A stretch of 7,026 bases of DNA from UBA11612 sp964475755 (GCA_964475755.1 CAYYXR010000071.1:1-7026); one strand, 5' to 3'. Counted from the stretch's first letter, positions 1 to 6,307 are shown. A program made the numbers and translations. Notes: a model not told the origin generated them from the letters alone.

Positions 1-50
1 GTCCCAATATTGCAGTGCGGCTTATTCCGCTCAAATTTCTCTTTCGACAT
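1..50 (-). CDS. tuf: Elongation factor Tu, N-terminal fragment (cut by window edge)
   Basis: Only the first 16 codons and two bases of the next are present; the gene continues left of the window. The reverse strand from an ATG at 50-48 reads MSKEKFERNKPHCNIG, the start of EF-Tu just before its GTP-binding P-loop. EF-Tu is the cytoplasmic GTPase that carries aminoacyl-tRNA to the ribosome. PHCNIG with Cys is a form I associate with alphaproteobacteria, where many other bacteria have PHVNVG. A purine-rich GGAAGAG lies a few bases upstream of the ATG. The gene follows tRNA-Tyr and tRNA-Gly on the same strand, as in the E. coli tRNA-tufB operon, so co-transcription with them is likely. The match is short but distinctive. 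Confidence 0.93.
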   Translation of the reverse strand, partial: MSKEKFERNKPHCNIG

Positions 51-113
51 GTCTCTTCCGTTTCAGTTGGCAACGTTTGATCAAATTTCACTCGGTGCGG
101 ACGAGAAGCGAAA

Positions 114-187
114 TGGAGCGGGTGAAGGGAATCGAACCCTCGTCGTAAGCTTGGAAGGCTTCTGCTCTACCATTGAGCTACACCCGC
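114..187 (-). tRNA. tRNA-Gly (anticodon TCC)
   Basis: The reverse strand folds as a 74-nt tRNA including an encoded CCA (complement at 114-116). The acceptor arm is GCGGGTG paired with CACCCGC, discriminator T. The TTCGATT T-loop is intact. The anticodon loop CTTCCAA (complement of 151-157) gives TCC at 155-153, decoding GGA/GGG glycine codons. It sits 98 nt downstream of tRNA-Tyr and 63 nt upstream of the tuf start, so all three probably come from one processed transcript. Confidence 0.97.
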
Positions 188-285
188 CGATTATCCGCCG
201 CACCTTTATATGTGCTCACTTGTGTACTCGCCGGCGGCCACCCTAACAGGATAAATCCGTCCCGTCCGCAGTGGGTTTGCCGCGG

Positions 286-371
286 TGGTGGAGGGGGAAG
301 GATTCGAACCTTCGTACGCTGACGCGGCCAGATTTACAGTCTGGTGCCTTTAACCACTCGGCCACCCCTCC
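286..371 (-). tRNA. tRNA-Tyr (anticodon GTA)
   Basis: The reverse strand gives an 86-nt class II tRNA with a long variable arm and encoded CCA (complement at 286-288). The acceptor arm is GGAGGGG paired with CCCCTCC, discriminator A. The anticodon stem CCAGA/TCTGG encloses loop CTGTAAA with anticodon GTA (complement of 335-337). The T-arm contains GGTTCGAATCC. It is the first gene of the minus-strand tRNA-Tyr/tRNA-Gly/tuf unit. Confidence 0.97.
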
Positions 372-419
372 GCAACCCAAGGAAACCCCTCAGATTTCGG
401 GTTTCTCAGGCTGGGCCCC

Positions 420-448
420 CAAGTAGGATTTTGGCATCTGCTTGTCAA
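420..448 (-). promoter_or_regulatory. Candidate sigma-70 promoter for the tRNA-Tyr/tRNA-Gly/tuf operon
   Basis: On the reverse strand a perfect -35 TTGACA (448-443) is followed by a 17-bp spacer and a poor -10 TACTTG (425-420). The run of G and C just downstream resembles the GC-rich discriminator of stable-RNA promoters under stringent control. The tRNA leader would be about 40 nt and contains a 7-bp inverted repeat (382-388 with 399-405). The -35 lies in the near-palindrome TTGTCAA, so a plus-strand TTGTCA (442-447) with a 17-bp spacer to TACGCC (465-470) could drive rlmB from overlapping DNA. The strong -35 and the location support this call; the -10 does not. Confidence 0.45.
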
Positions 449-494
449 CGCAGAATCAAAGGGCTACGCCTGAGCGAAATAGGAAAGATCAACC

Positions 495-1331
495 GTGCCC
501 AAACACAAACCGCCCAAGAAATTCCGCGATAAATCGCGATCCGCCGGTCACGCGCGGAGCGGCAACAAAGATGATCAACACACGCACACCGGCAAATCTG
601 AGTATTGGATTTACGGCTATCACGCCGTCGCCGCCGCGCTCGCTAATCCTGAACGCAAAGTGCTGCGCCTTGTGGCGAGCCCGGAGGCCGCGGCCAAGCT
701 AAAGGAAGATGCATCAGTTCCGCGCGACGCCCTCGCCCGCCTCAGCAGCGTCAGGCGCGACGAGTTGGATGCGCTCGTGGGCCAGGACCACGTGCACCAG
801 GGCATCGCGATGCTGACCCGCGCACTCTCGCGCCCGCTGCAAGATGTTCTGGAACCGCTATCGACAAAGGACGAAGCCTGTGTCGTCGTCCTCGACCAGG
901 TGACAGACCCGCACAATGTCGGTGCGGTATTGCGCTCTGCGTCCGCATTCGGCGCTTCAGCGGTAATTGCGCCGGACAGAGGCGCGCCCGAAGAAACCGG
1001 CGTGATGGCGAAAGCCGCCTCCGGCGCCCTGGATAAAGTCGCATATGTAAAAGCGGTCAACCTTGTGCGGGCGATGGAACTTCTCAAGGAGCACGGATTT
1101 TGGATCATTGGCCTGGCGGCGGATGCGGATGTGCAATTGGAAAAGGTCGCGCTCAAGGGAAAGATCGCGCTGGTTCTGGGTGCTGAAGGCGAAGGCCTGC
1201 GGCGGCTGGTGCGCGAAACCTGCGATCACGTCGCCGCCCTGCCCATGCGCGGCGATATGGAAAGTCTCAACGTCTCCAATGCCGCAGCGGTCGCCCTCTA
1301 TGAAAAAGCCAGGCAAAGCCAGGACAATTGA
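495..1331 (+). CDS. rlmB: 23S rRNA (guanosine-2'-O-)-methyltransferase RlmB, SpoU/TrmH family
   Basis: A 278-residue SPOUT-class methyltransferase that uses S-adenosylmethionine. By family it methylates the 2'-O of G2251 of 23S rRNA in the peptidyl-transferase P loop, in the cytoplasm. Residues 1-35 are a basic, probably disordered extension. Residues 36-115 match the SpoU substrate-binding domain (WIYGYHAV, HQGIAM). The catalytic knot domain follows: motif 1 DPHNVGAVLRSASAFGA (138-154), motif 2 around 225-240 (ALVLGAEGEGL), and motif 3 with MESLNVSNAAAVALYE (255-270). N141 and R147 in motif 1 are the expected conserved residues. The start is GTG, supported by AGGAAAG at 481-487 with a 7-nt spacing. 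Length is normal for the family. The main alternative is a paralogous TrmH-family enzyme with another RNA target. Confidence 0.9.
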   Translation: MPKHKPPKKFRDKSRSAGHARSGNKDDQHTHTGKSEYWIYGYHAVAAALANPERKVLRLVASPEAAAKLKEDASVPRDALARLSSVRRDELDALVGQDHVHQGIAMLTRALSRPLQDVLEPLSTKDEACVVVLDQVTDPHNVGAVLRSASAFGASAVIAPDRGAPEETGVMAKAASGALDKVAYVKAVNLVRAMELLKEHGFWIIGLAADADVQLEKVALKGKIALVLGAEGEGLRRLVRETCDHVAALPMRGDMESLNVSNAAAVALYEKARQSQDN

Positions 1332-1406
1332 GCGCCTTTTCCCTTGCCCTCGGTGGACGCTGGACATATCGTCCCGCCGATTTTCAGACCATAGGCCTGA
1401 ACGCGC

Positions 1407-1482
1407 GCCGGATTAGCTCAGCTGGTAGAGCACCTGATTTGTAATCAGGGGGTCAGGGGTTCGAGTCCCTTATCCGGCACCA
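1407..1482 (+). tRNA. tRNA-Thr (anticodon TGT)
   Basis: A 76-nt cloverleaf. Acceptor GCCGGAT pairs with ATCCGGC (1472-1478), discriminator A1479, encoded CCA 1480-1482. The anticodon stem CCTGA/TCAGG holds loop TTTGTAA with anticodon TGT at 1440-1442, decoding ACA threonine. The T-arm GGGGTTCGAGTCCC is intact. Its last 13 bases overlap the end of the opposite-strand receiver-Hpt gene. No convincing promoter is visible in the 75 bp after rlmB, so it may be read through from rlmB. A 5-bp GC hairpin (1486-1490 with 1494-1498) starts 4 nt after CCA but lacks a T-run. Confidence 0.98.
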
Positions 1483-2201
1483 TCAGCGGCCTCGCCGCAG
1501 AGTGCAGCCAATTCACCTGCAGTATTCGAGAGTTCCAGCAACTCGCTCTTTGAACGGGAAGACACCTCCGTTTTTAGAAGTACCGAAGCTTGTTGCTCAA
1601 CACGGTCTGCAACATCTGAAATTTTATGAAATTTGAATGTGCCGGCAGACCCGGCCAATGTGTGCGCAGTATCATTCAGCGCCTCGATCGCACTTAATTG
1701 ATCCGCCCCACCTTCTTCCAAGCGGCTGACGTTGTCAGAAAGAGTCTGCGCTGCCGCCGCCAGACTTTTTTGAAACCGCGCCCGGACGGCACGCAGCCGG
1801 TCCTCCAAAGGCACTGGTGTCTCTGCTTGGCTGGTCAGGAGATGCTGAATCTGCTGTACGATCGTCATTGGATCAAATGGCTTGGCTAGCACCCCGAGCG
1901 GATCAATCCCTGAACCTAGATAATCCATGTCTTGCGCCGAATGTCCGGTGATGAAAATAAACTGAGGCGCAGGCGTTATTATCCCCTTCAGCTGCAATGC
2001 CACGTCCCGGCCGTTCAAATTCGGCAGATTCAAATCGAGTATGACGAGTTCGGGTCGGGACTTTGCGGCCGCGTTAATGGCCGACTCTCCAGTCCCAAAA
2101 AGCTCAAGGTCGTTGGCCCCGGCCTTCCGTAGCGCCATTTCAAGGACATCCCGGACAAAGGGATCGTCTTCGACCAGCATAATGCGTCTCGTGTGGACCA
2201 T
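1470..2201 (-). CDS. Receiver-Hpt phosphotransfer protein (response regulator without DNA-binding domain)
   Basis: A 243-residue cytoplasmic signalling protein. Residues 5-123 are a receiver domain: acidic pocket E11/D12/D13, phospho-acceptor D56 (LVILDLNLP), switch T85 (FITGHS) and K107 (LAKPFDP). After a helical linker, residues about 130-235 look like an Hpt domain, with H180 in AHTLAGSAGTFKF matching the phospho-histidine motif. There is no output domain, so it probably shuttles phosphate between D56, H180 and partners, most simply the neighbouring kinase and regulator. The ATG at 2199-2201 has AGGA 11 nt upstream; Met8 is a weaker alternative start. It diverges from the OmpR-type regulator across 210 bp. 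The TAA stop and final codons lie within the 3' end of tRNA-Thr on the other strand. The receiver is certain; the Hpt assignment rests on the motif and predicted helices. Confidence 0.9.
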   Translation of the reverse strand: MVHTRRIMLVEDDPFVRDVLEMALRKAGANDLELFGTGESAINAAAKSRPELVILDLNLPNLNGRDVALQLKGIITPAPQFIFITGHSAQDMDYLGSGIDPLGVLAKPFDPMTIVQQIQHLLTSQAETPVPLEDRLRAVRARFQKSLAAAAQTLSDNVSRLEEGGADQLSAIEALNDTAHTLAGSAGTFKFHKISDVADRVEQQASVLLKTEVSSRSKSELLELSNTAGELAALCGEAADGAG

Positions 2202-2359
2202 GAGATGAACTATCCTAGTAAGGCGAAATCACGCAATTTTCGGTCTCAAAATATGGCTGCTCCGGCGACCTTACACCACCACAGAGGCGTATCGCCAAAC
2301 CTAGCGGTACTCACGCGAAACTTCGTTCGACCGGGGATAGAATAATATAGTTTGGGTTG

Positions 2360-2365
2360 TATAAT
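2360..2365 (+). promoter_or_regulatory. Candidate -10 element in the divergent intergenic region
   Basis: A perfect TATAAT lies 46 bp before the start of the OmpR-type regulator, in an AT-rich stretch (about 2335-2405). No good -35 is found 16-18 bp upstream and no TG extension is present, so any promoter here may need an activator, possibly the regulator itself. The rest of 2202-2411 shows no gene and no clear promoter for the divergent receiver-Hpt gene. Confidence 0.3.
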
Positions 2366-2411
2366 TAGCGGCAATTGAAATCCTAGGGATAAACAGAGAA
2401 TAAAGCGCGGC

Positions 2412-3206
2412 ATGACGGGCACGTATATTGACGCCGAAGGCTCTATTTCCGCACCACATATTCTGGTGGTGGAAGATGACCCTCATGTGCGGGAAGTCCT
2501 CGAGATATACCTGACAGGTGAAGGTTACACCGTGTCGCTGGCCACCGACGGCCAGGAAATGCGCGATGCAATGGCACGCACGCCGGCACAATTGGTCCTG
2601 ATGGACCTAAAGCTACCCGGTGAAGACGGCTTCGCTCTCACGCGTTACCTTCGCGAACAATACAATGTCGGCATAATTATCCTGACAACGCGCCATCAGA
2701 CCGTTGATCGCGTCGTCGGCCTTGAATGCGGTGCCGACGACTATGTGACAAAGCCATTTGAAGAGCGTGAATTGCTTGCCCGCATTCGCAGCGTGCTGCG
2801 CAGATCCGAAGCCATGAGTACCCCGGCGCAATCCGCCGTCAAGAAGTCCAATTCCACGACGACGTCAAATAAACCGATACATTTTCATAATCGTGTACTC
2901 GACGAGCGCAAAGGTCTGCTCGCTATGCCGTCCGGCAACGAAGTGGAGTTGACAGGAAACGAATGCCGGTTGCTGGCTTACCTTGCGCAGAACGCCGGCG
3001 AGCCCCAGTCGCGTGAAAACCTAATGGCCGAAGTTTTAAACCGAGCCTGGGACCCCATGGATCGCAGCATTGATGTACTTGTGACCCGACTTCGTCAGAA
3101 AATTGAATCTGATCCAAAGAATCCTGCAATCATCAAGACTGTACGTGGCATAGGTTACGTCATCTCACCTGAATCAAAATCGGAATCGTCTTACAACGCC
3201 GCTTGA
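2412..3206 (+). CDS. OmpR/PhoB-family response regulator with winged-helix DNA-binding domain
   Basis: A 264-residue two-component transcription factor. Residues 15-131 are a receiver: E21/D22/D23, phospho-acceptor D65 (LVLMDLKLP), T92 and K114 (YVTKPFEERELLARI). A long polar linker (about 132-154, rich in Ser/Thr/Lys) leads to a winged helix-turn-helix (155-255), with recognition helix DRSIDVLVTRLRQKIE at 217-232 and wing KTVRGIGYVI at 242-251. By family it dimerises on phosphorylation and binds tandem direct repeats upstream of targets. An N-terminal extension of about 14 residues precedes the receiver. The ATG has no clear Shine-Dalgarno, and an in-frame stop at 2376-2378 limits upstream extension. 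The stop overlaps the convergent kinase by 16 bp. The domain style resembles TorR/ArcA, but targets are unknown. Confidence 0.95.
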   Translation: MTGTYIDAEGSISAPHILVVEDDPHVREVLEIYLTGEGYTVSLATDGQEMRDAMARTPAQLVLMDLKLPGEDGFALTRYLREQYNVGIIILTTRHQTVDRVVGLECGADDYVTKPFEERELLARIRSVLRRSEAMSTPAQSAVKKSNSTTTSNKPIHFHNRVLDERKGLLAMPSGNEVELTGNECRLLAYLAQNAGEPQSRENLMAEVLNRAWDPMDRSIDVLVTRLRQKIESDPKNPAIIKTVRGIGYVISPESKSESSYNAA

Positions 3207-5293
3207 TTGGTGCGGGCCTCTCCACGCGCACGTACCCATTCCGAAACCTCGTTCATTGCTTGTTCTGCCATTTGCTGCACGCGAGCGCTTTCGGCACAAA
3301 TCATCTTTTCATCGTGCAATCGCAACGCCTTCTCTAAAGAGGCCGCCGCTTCGGACAACTTGGACGCGCCAGCAATGCCTGCGCTGCCTTTGATTCGGTG
3401 GACAGCTTCTATCGCGTATTCTCTATGCGCTTCCGACAATGCGCCCTTTAGTTCATGGGTGGCCTCGGAGATAGCGCGGGTCCATTGACTTAATACAGAC
3501 ATCAAGCGGGCCTCGTCGTCACCATAAAGAGACTGAAGGTTTCTTAAATTTATGCCGGACTCATTTGTCTGAAAATGCGTTGAAACACCCTCCTCGACTT
3601 CCTCGTCGTCATACACCGAGCCAGATACCGATAAAGTGTTGGCGTGGGATGCGTCGGAGGTGCGCGCCCCCACCTCGGTGTCCAGCCATTTTTCCAACAC
3701 ACCGCTCAACGTGCTTATTTCGATTGGCTTGGTCAGAAAGTCGTCCATGCCTTGTGCTTTGCATTTTGCCGCCTCTCCCGGCAATGCGTTCGCCGTAATC
3801 GCAATAATTGGTATGCGCCCACCCGCTTCTTCTTCCCGCTTTCGCAAAATACGGGTCAGTTCAAATCCATCCATACCCGGCATGTGACAGTCGCAAAGAA
3901 GAATGTCGTAGGGCTTCTCTTCCATCATTCGCAACGCGATATCGCCGTTGGCAGCGACATCACAATTCAAGCCAAGAACAGCCAATTGCTGACTTAGAAC
4001 CTCCTGATTGATGGGATTGTCTTCCGCAACAAGAATTGAAGGCGCACGGTTAAATGATTTGTCCTCACGTATCAGCGACGCGCCGCCTGCCGCCATTCTG
4101 CGCATAACCTTCAGTGTTTCATCCGCACCTTGTCCAACAAGCGGCGCTCCCAATACAGCGCTCAATAAAGTCGAACGGCGCAACGGATATGCGCGAACTG
4201 TGCGTATGTCGTAACCTTCGTTGGCTCCCGGCCCGCCAAGAACATGCGAATGAAGCCATACAATGTGCGGCTGAAATGTTGAGCCGACCTTGGACAAGGT
4301 GCTGGCAACCGCCTTGACGTCCGAGAGTTCAGAATCCGGCCCAATAATAATGGCCGAAGGCAAATCCGCCCCTCCGTAGCCAATCTTTAAAGAACTCAGA
4401 TCATTCAAGTTTGAGAGGAGCGATACCTGCGCGCCGGCATCTTCCAGATACCCACGCGCTATCTGCAGTACTCGCTCGCCGGAATCGACAACGATTATAT
4501 TCAGTCCCGCGCAGGACTCGATTAGCGCCGGAATATCACCGGCTGCATGCGGCGCCCGGTCGAAAGGTATTTCTATGATAAGGCGTGTGCCACGCTCCTG
4601 TTTACTTTCAATCGCGATCGAGCCGCCCATCGCTTCGACAAGAATTCGGCAAATGGCGAGGCCGAGGCCAACGCCTCCGCGGCCGCGAACGCCCATGTCT
4701 TTGATTTGAGAAAAGGGCTGAAACAAAAATGCATGAAGATCTTCGGGAACGCCAATACCGGAATCATCCACACAAAATTTAAGGTTAACGCGATTGGCGC
4801 TCGTCTCAACAAAGTCGAACGACAATGCAACGTATCCCATATCGGTATATTTGATGGCGTTGCCCGCGATATTCAAAATAACTTGGCGCAACCTAATTGG
4901 ATCGCACACGACCAAGGGAACCGCGCCGTCAGTCCTGCATGTGAGTAACAGCCGCTTGTCTTCCGCTTGTTTCGATAGAAAATCGGCGCACTCCTCCAAC
5001 AGTTCACCAACATCCGTCGGTTGCAGCTCAAATTCGACGTCCGTTGCTCTCAGCCGCGCCAAATCCAATACGTCGTTGACGATCCTCATGAGCGCCATTG
5101 ACGATTGTTCTGCCGTGGAAATAATTCTTCGTTGTTCGTCGGTCAGCGAAGTACTCATCAGCACTTCGAGCATGCCGAGTATGCCGGTCAGCGGCGTACG
5201 GATCTCATGACTCATGGCCGCCCAAACGTCAGCGCCGCTGGCCTGCTCTGCTGTTTCTTGAGTTTCGCGCTTTACGGTATTGTCTTCAGCCAT
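3191..5293 (-). CDS. Soluble hybrid histidine kinase (HisKA-HATPase-pseudoreceiver-receiver-Hpt)
   Basis: A 700-residue multi-domain kinase. HisKA with H29 in MSHEIRTPL begins after only about 20 polar residues. HATPase follows: N-box NIAGNAIKYT (141-150), G1 DDSGIGVP (176-183), F-box FQPFSQ (191-196), G2 GRGGVGLGLAI (204-214). A receiver-like domain at 264-382 is degenerate: G318 sits where the acceptor Asp belongs and Y369 where the Lys belongs. A second receiver (418-537) has E424/D425, D468 (LLCDCHMPGMDG), T500 and K522. After an acidic linker a C-terminal Hpt domain carries H632 (VHRIKGSAGIAG). The expected relay is H29 to D468 to H632 to a regulator Asp. No transmembrane, PAS, GAF or HAMP segment is present, so it should be cytosolic. 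The ATG is supported by GAGGG at 5304-5300 with a 6-nt spacing. Confidence 0.95.
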   Translation of the reverse strand: MAEDNTVKRETQETAEQASGADVWAAMSHEIRTPLTGILGMLEVLMSTSLTDEQRRIISTAEQSSMALMRIVNDVLDLARLRATDVEFELQPTDVGELLEECADFLSKQAEDKRLLLTCRTDGAVPLVVCDPIRLRQVILNIAGNAIKYTDMGYVALSFDFVETSANRVNLKFCVDDSGIGVPEDLHAFLFQPFSQIKDMGVRGRGGVGLGLAICRILVEAMGGSIAIESKQERGTRLIIEIPFDRAPHAAGDIPALIESCAGLNIIVVDSGERVLQIARGYLEDAGAQVSLLSNLNDLSSLKIGYGGADLPSAIIIGPDSELSDVKAVASTLSKVGSTFQPHIVWLHSHVLGGPGANEGYDIRTVRAYPLRRSTLLSAVLGAPLVGQGADETLKVMRRMAAGGASLIREDKSFNRAPSILVAEDNPINQEVLSQQLAVLGLNCDVAANGDIALRMMEEKPYDILLCDCHMPGMDGFELTRILRKREEEAGGRIPIIAITANALPGEAAKCKAQGMDDFLTKPIEISTLSGVLEKWLDTEVGARTSDASHANTLSVSGSVYDDEEVEEGVSTHFQTNESGINLRNLQSLYGDDEARLMSVLSQWTRAISEATHELKGALSEAHREYAIEAVHRIKGSAGIAGASKLSEAAASLEKALRLHDEKMICAESARVQQMAEQAMNEVSEWVRARGEARTNQAAL

Positions 5294-5315
5294 AATTAAC
5301 CCTCAGGGTGCGGAC

Positions 5316-5345
5316 AAAATAGGGCCCGAAGCCCTTGGGTGCCAA
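5316..5345 (-). promoter_or_regulatory. Candidate sigma-70 promoter of the hybrid kinase gene
   Basis: On the reverse strand TTGGCA (5345-5340) is followed by an 18-bp spacer and TATTTT (5321-5316), about 22 bp before the kinase ATG. The spacer holds a short GC-rich inverted repeat with a TTCG-containing loop (AGGGC/GCCCT), directly followed by ATTTT. Read as RNA this could instead be a small terminator or attenuator, but no minus-strand gene lies upstream within the preceding 235 bp. Confidence 0.35.
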
Positions 5346-5463
5346 CCCCGTGGAATACAACGTATTTTAGTAATCCGCCGAGACTTCATTTCGCCATTTG
5401 CTTCAATCACTTCCCCAGCCCGGGCAGCAAGGGTCCAGCCTCGCAAAAGCTCCCCGACGAGAC

Positions 5464-5493
5464 TGATCCAAAACCATCCTTTCTACGTAAAAA
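5464..5493 (+). promoter_or_regulatory. Candidate ECF (RpoE/ChrR-group) promoter upstream of the DUF6134-like gene
   Basis: TGATCC (5464-5469), an 18-bp spacer, then TAAAAA (5488-5493), 35 bp before the ATG of the exported protein. Promoters of Rhodobacter RpoE, as I recall them, carry -35 TGATCC and -10 TAAG/TAAGA at similar spacing. The -35 matches exactly and the -10 partly. A cognate sigma/anti-sigma pair is encoded about 1.5 kb away, which makes the match more meaningful. The call is inference from motif and position. Confidence 0.5.
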
Positions 5494-5528
5494 TAAAAAA
5501 CTACAGTTTGCTCTTGGCGTTGAGGGAA

Positions 5529-6257
5529 ATGGTGGTGATAAGGCGCTCTTCATTAGCTGCGGCGTTCATATCTCTGCTCAATGTACAGTCTGACGCTTTC
5601 GCGTCCGGGCACACTTCTTCTGGTCGGGACCCGCTCTCACTATACGGACCTGAAATTCGGTTTGACGTCCTGCGCAATGGTCGGCCAGCGGGCGAACATA
5701 CAGTGCGTTTCGCATACGGCGAGAGAGGAGTTAGCGTTGACAGCACTTTCGAATTAGCCGTCGACCTGCTCTTCGTAACCGTATTCCGCTACCAATATCG
5801 CTCCCTTGCTTGGTGGCAGGACGGTCAGCTTCATTCCATTACCACAACAGTAAATGATAACGGGTCCTCGGTGGTCTTGAGTGCTGTCCGCGACGACGCT
5901 CGTCTAACCATCCAAAGTGGTGGTGCAAAGTATTCAGTAGAAGCACCTGTGTACCCCACCAACCACTGGAACGCCGAAGTTATAACGCAAACACGCGTTC
6001 TCAACACCCTTACCGGCAATATCAACGATGTGAAGATCAAAGCTGCTGGCGAGGAAGCCGTTGAGACCGAGCGCGGTACAATTCCGGCAATACGGTACGT
6101 TTACACTGGCGATCTCCAGACCGAAGTCTGGTACGACGCAATCGGACGTTGGGTTAAAATGCGTTTTGAGGCGCGGGACGGCTCGACCATAGAGTATGTG
6201 TGCCGCCTCTGTCAGGGCGGCACACATTTGGCGACGGCGGAGCAATTAAGTTACTGA
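5529..6257 (+). CDS. Exported DUF6134-like protein of unknown function
   Basis: A 242-residue protein counted from the ATG at 5529. It begins with a good Sec signal peptide: basic MVVIRR, a hydrophobic stretch about 7-19, and a likely cut after AFA at residue 25. The mature part is rich in beta-strand patterns, with features I associate with DUF6134: FDVLRNGRPAGEHTVRF near the start, FVTVFRYQYRS in the middle, TVNDNGSS, and EVWYDAIGRWVKMRFEARDG near the end. No catalytic motif is recognised. The C-terminus has C225-x-x-C228 and H233, possibly a disulfide or metal site. GAGGG (5522-5526) is only 2 nt from the ATG but well spaced for GTG at 5535, so the start may be two codons later. It converges on chrR with a 50-bp gap. 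A candidate ECF promoter upstream suggests control by the neighbouring sigma factor. Confidence 0.75.
   Translation: MVVIRRSSLAAAFISLLNVQSDAFASGHTSSGRDPLSLYGPEIRFDVLRNGRPAGEHTVRFAYGERGVSVDSTFELAVDLLFVTVFRYQYRSLAWWQDGQLHSITTTVNDNGSSVVLSAVRDDARLTIQSGGAKYSVEAPVYPTNHWNAEVITQTRVLNTLTGNINDVKIKAAGEEAVETERGTIPAIRYVYTGDLQTEVWYDAIGRWVKMRFEARDGSTIEYVCRLCQGGTHLATAEQLSY
6196..6227 (+). repeat. Perfect 12-bp inverted repeat (hairpin) within the 3' end of the DUF6134-like gene
   Basis: ATGTGTGCCGCC (6196-6207) and its exact reverse complement (6216-6227) flank an 8-nt loop. It lies in codons for the CRLCQGG tail, about 30 bp before the stop. Only TTT follows it on the plus strand, so it is a weak intrinsic terminator at best. 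It could pause polymerase or protect the mRNA 3' end where the two convergent genes meet. The intergenic 6258-6307 itself has only a 5-bp GGCGC/GCGCC stem without a T-run. Confidence 0.6.
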
Positions 6258-6307
6258 CGATATGGCGCCTTTGGTTTTGCGCCTTACAACGTGTCTCTGA
6301 GAAAATC

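Noticed and set aside
957..1367. Minus-strand open frame of 136 codons opposite rlmB
   Set aside because: It is a shadow of the GC-rich rlmB reading frame, with no recognisable domain and no ribosome binding site.
3110..3138. TGATCC-18-CAAGA, a second ECF-like promoter match on the plus strand
   Set aside because: It lies inside the coding sequence of the OmpR-type regulator, has a wrong first -10 base, and would only drive transcript antisense to the kinase end.
4547..4948. Plus-strand open frame of 133 codons opposite the kinase
   Set aside because: It lies wholly inside the kinase catalytic domain, whose motifs are unmistakable, and shows no family features.
2412..5293. Naming the kinase and regulator TorS/TorR
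   Set aside because: The regulator's winged helix is TorR-like, but the kinase lacks the periplasmic sensor and membrane segments, and no TMAO reductase genes are nearby.
5280..5528. Upstream in-frame extension of the DUF6134-like gene to an ATG at 5280
   Set aside because: It would add 83 residues without family resemblance, overlap the kinase start and bury a good signal peptide. The ATG at 5529 or GTG at 5535 fits better.
6260..6280. GGCGC/GCGCC inverted repeat between the DUF6134-like gene and chrR as a terminator
   Set aside because: The stem is only 5 bp with a 10-nt loop and no T-run on either strand.
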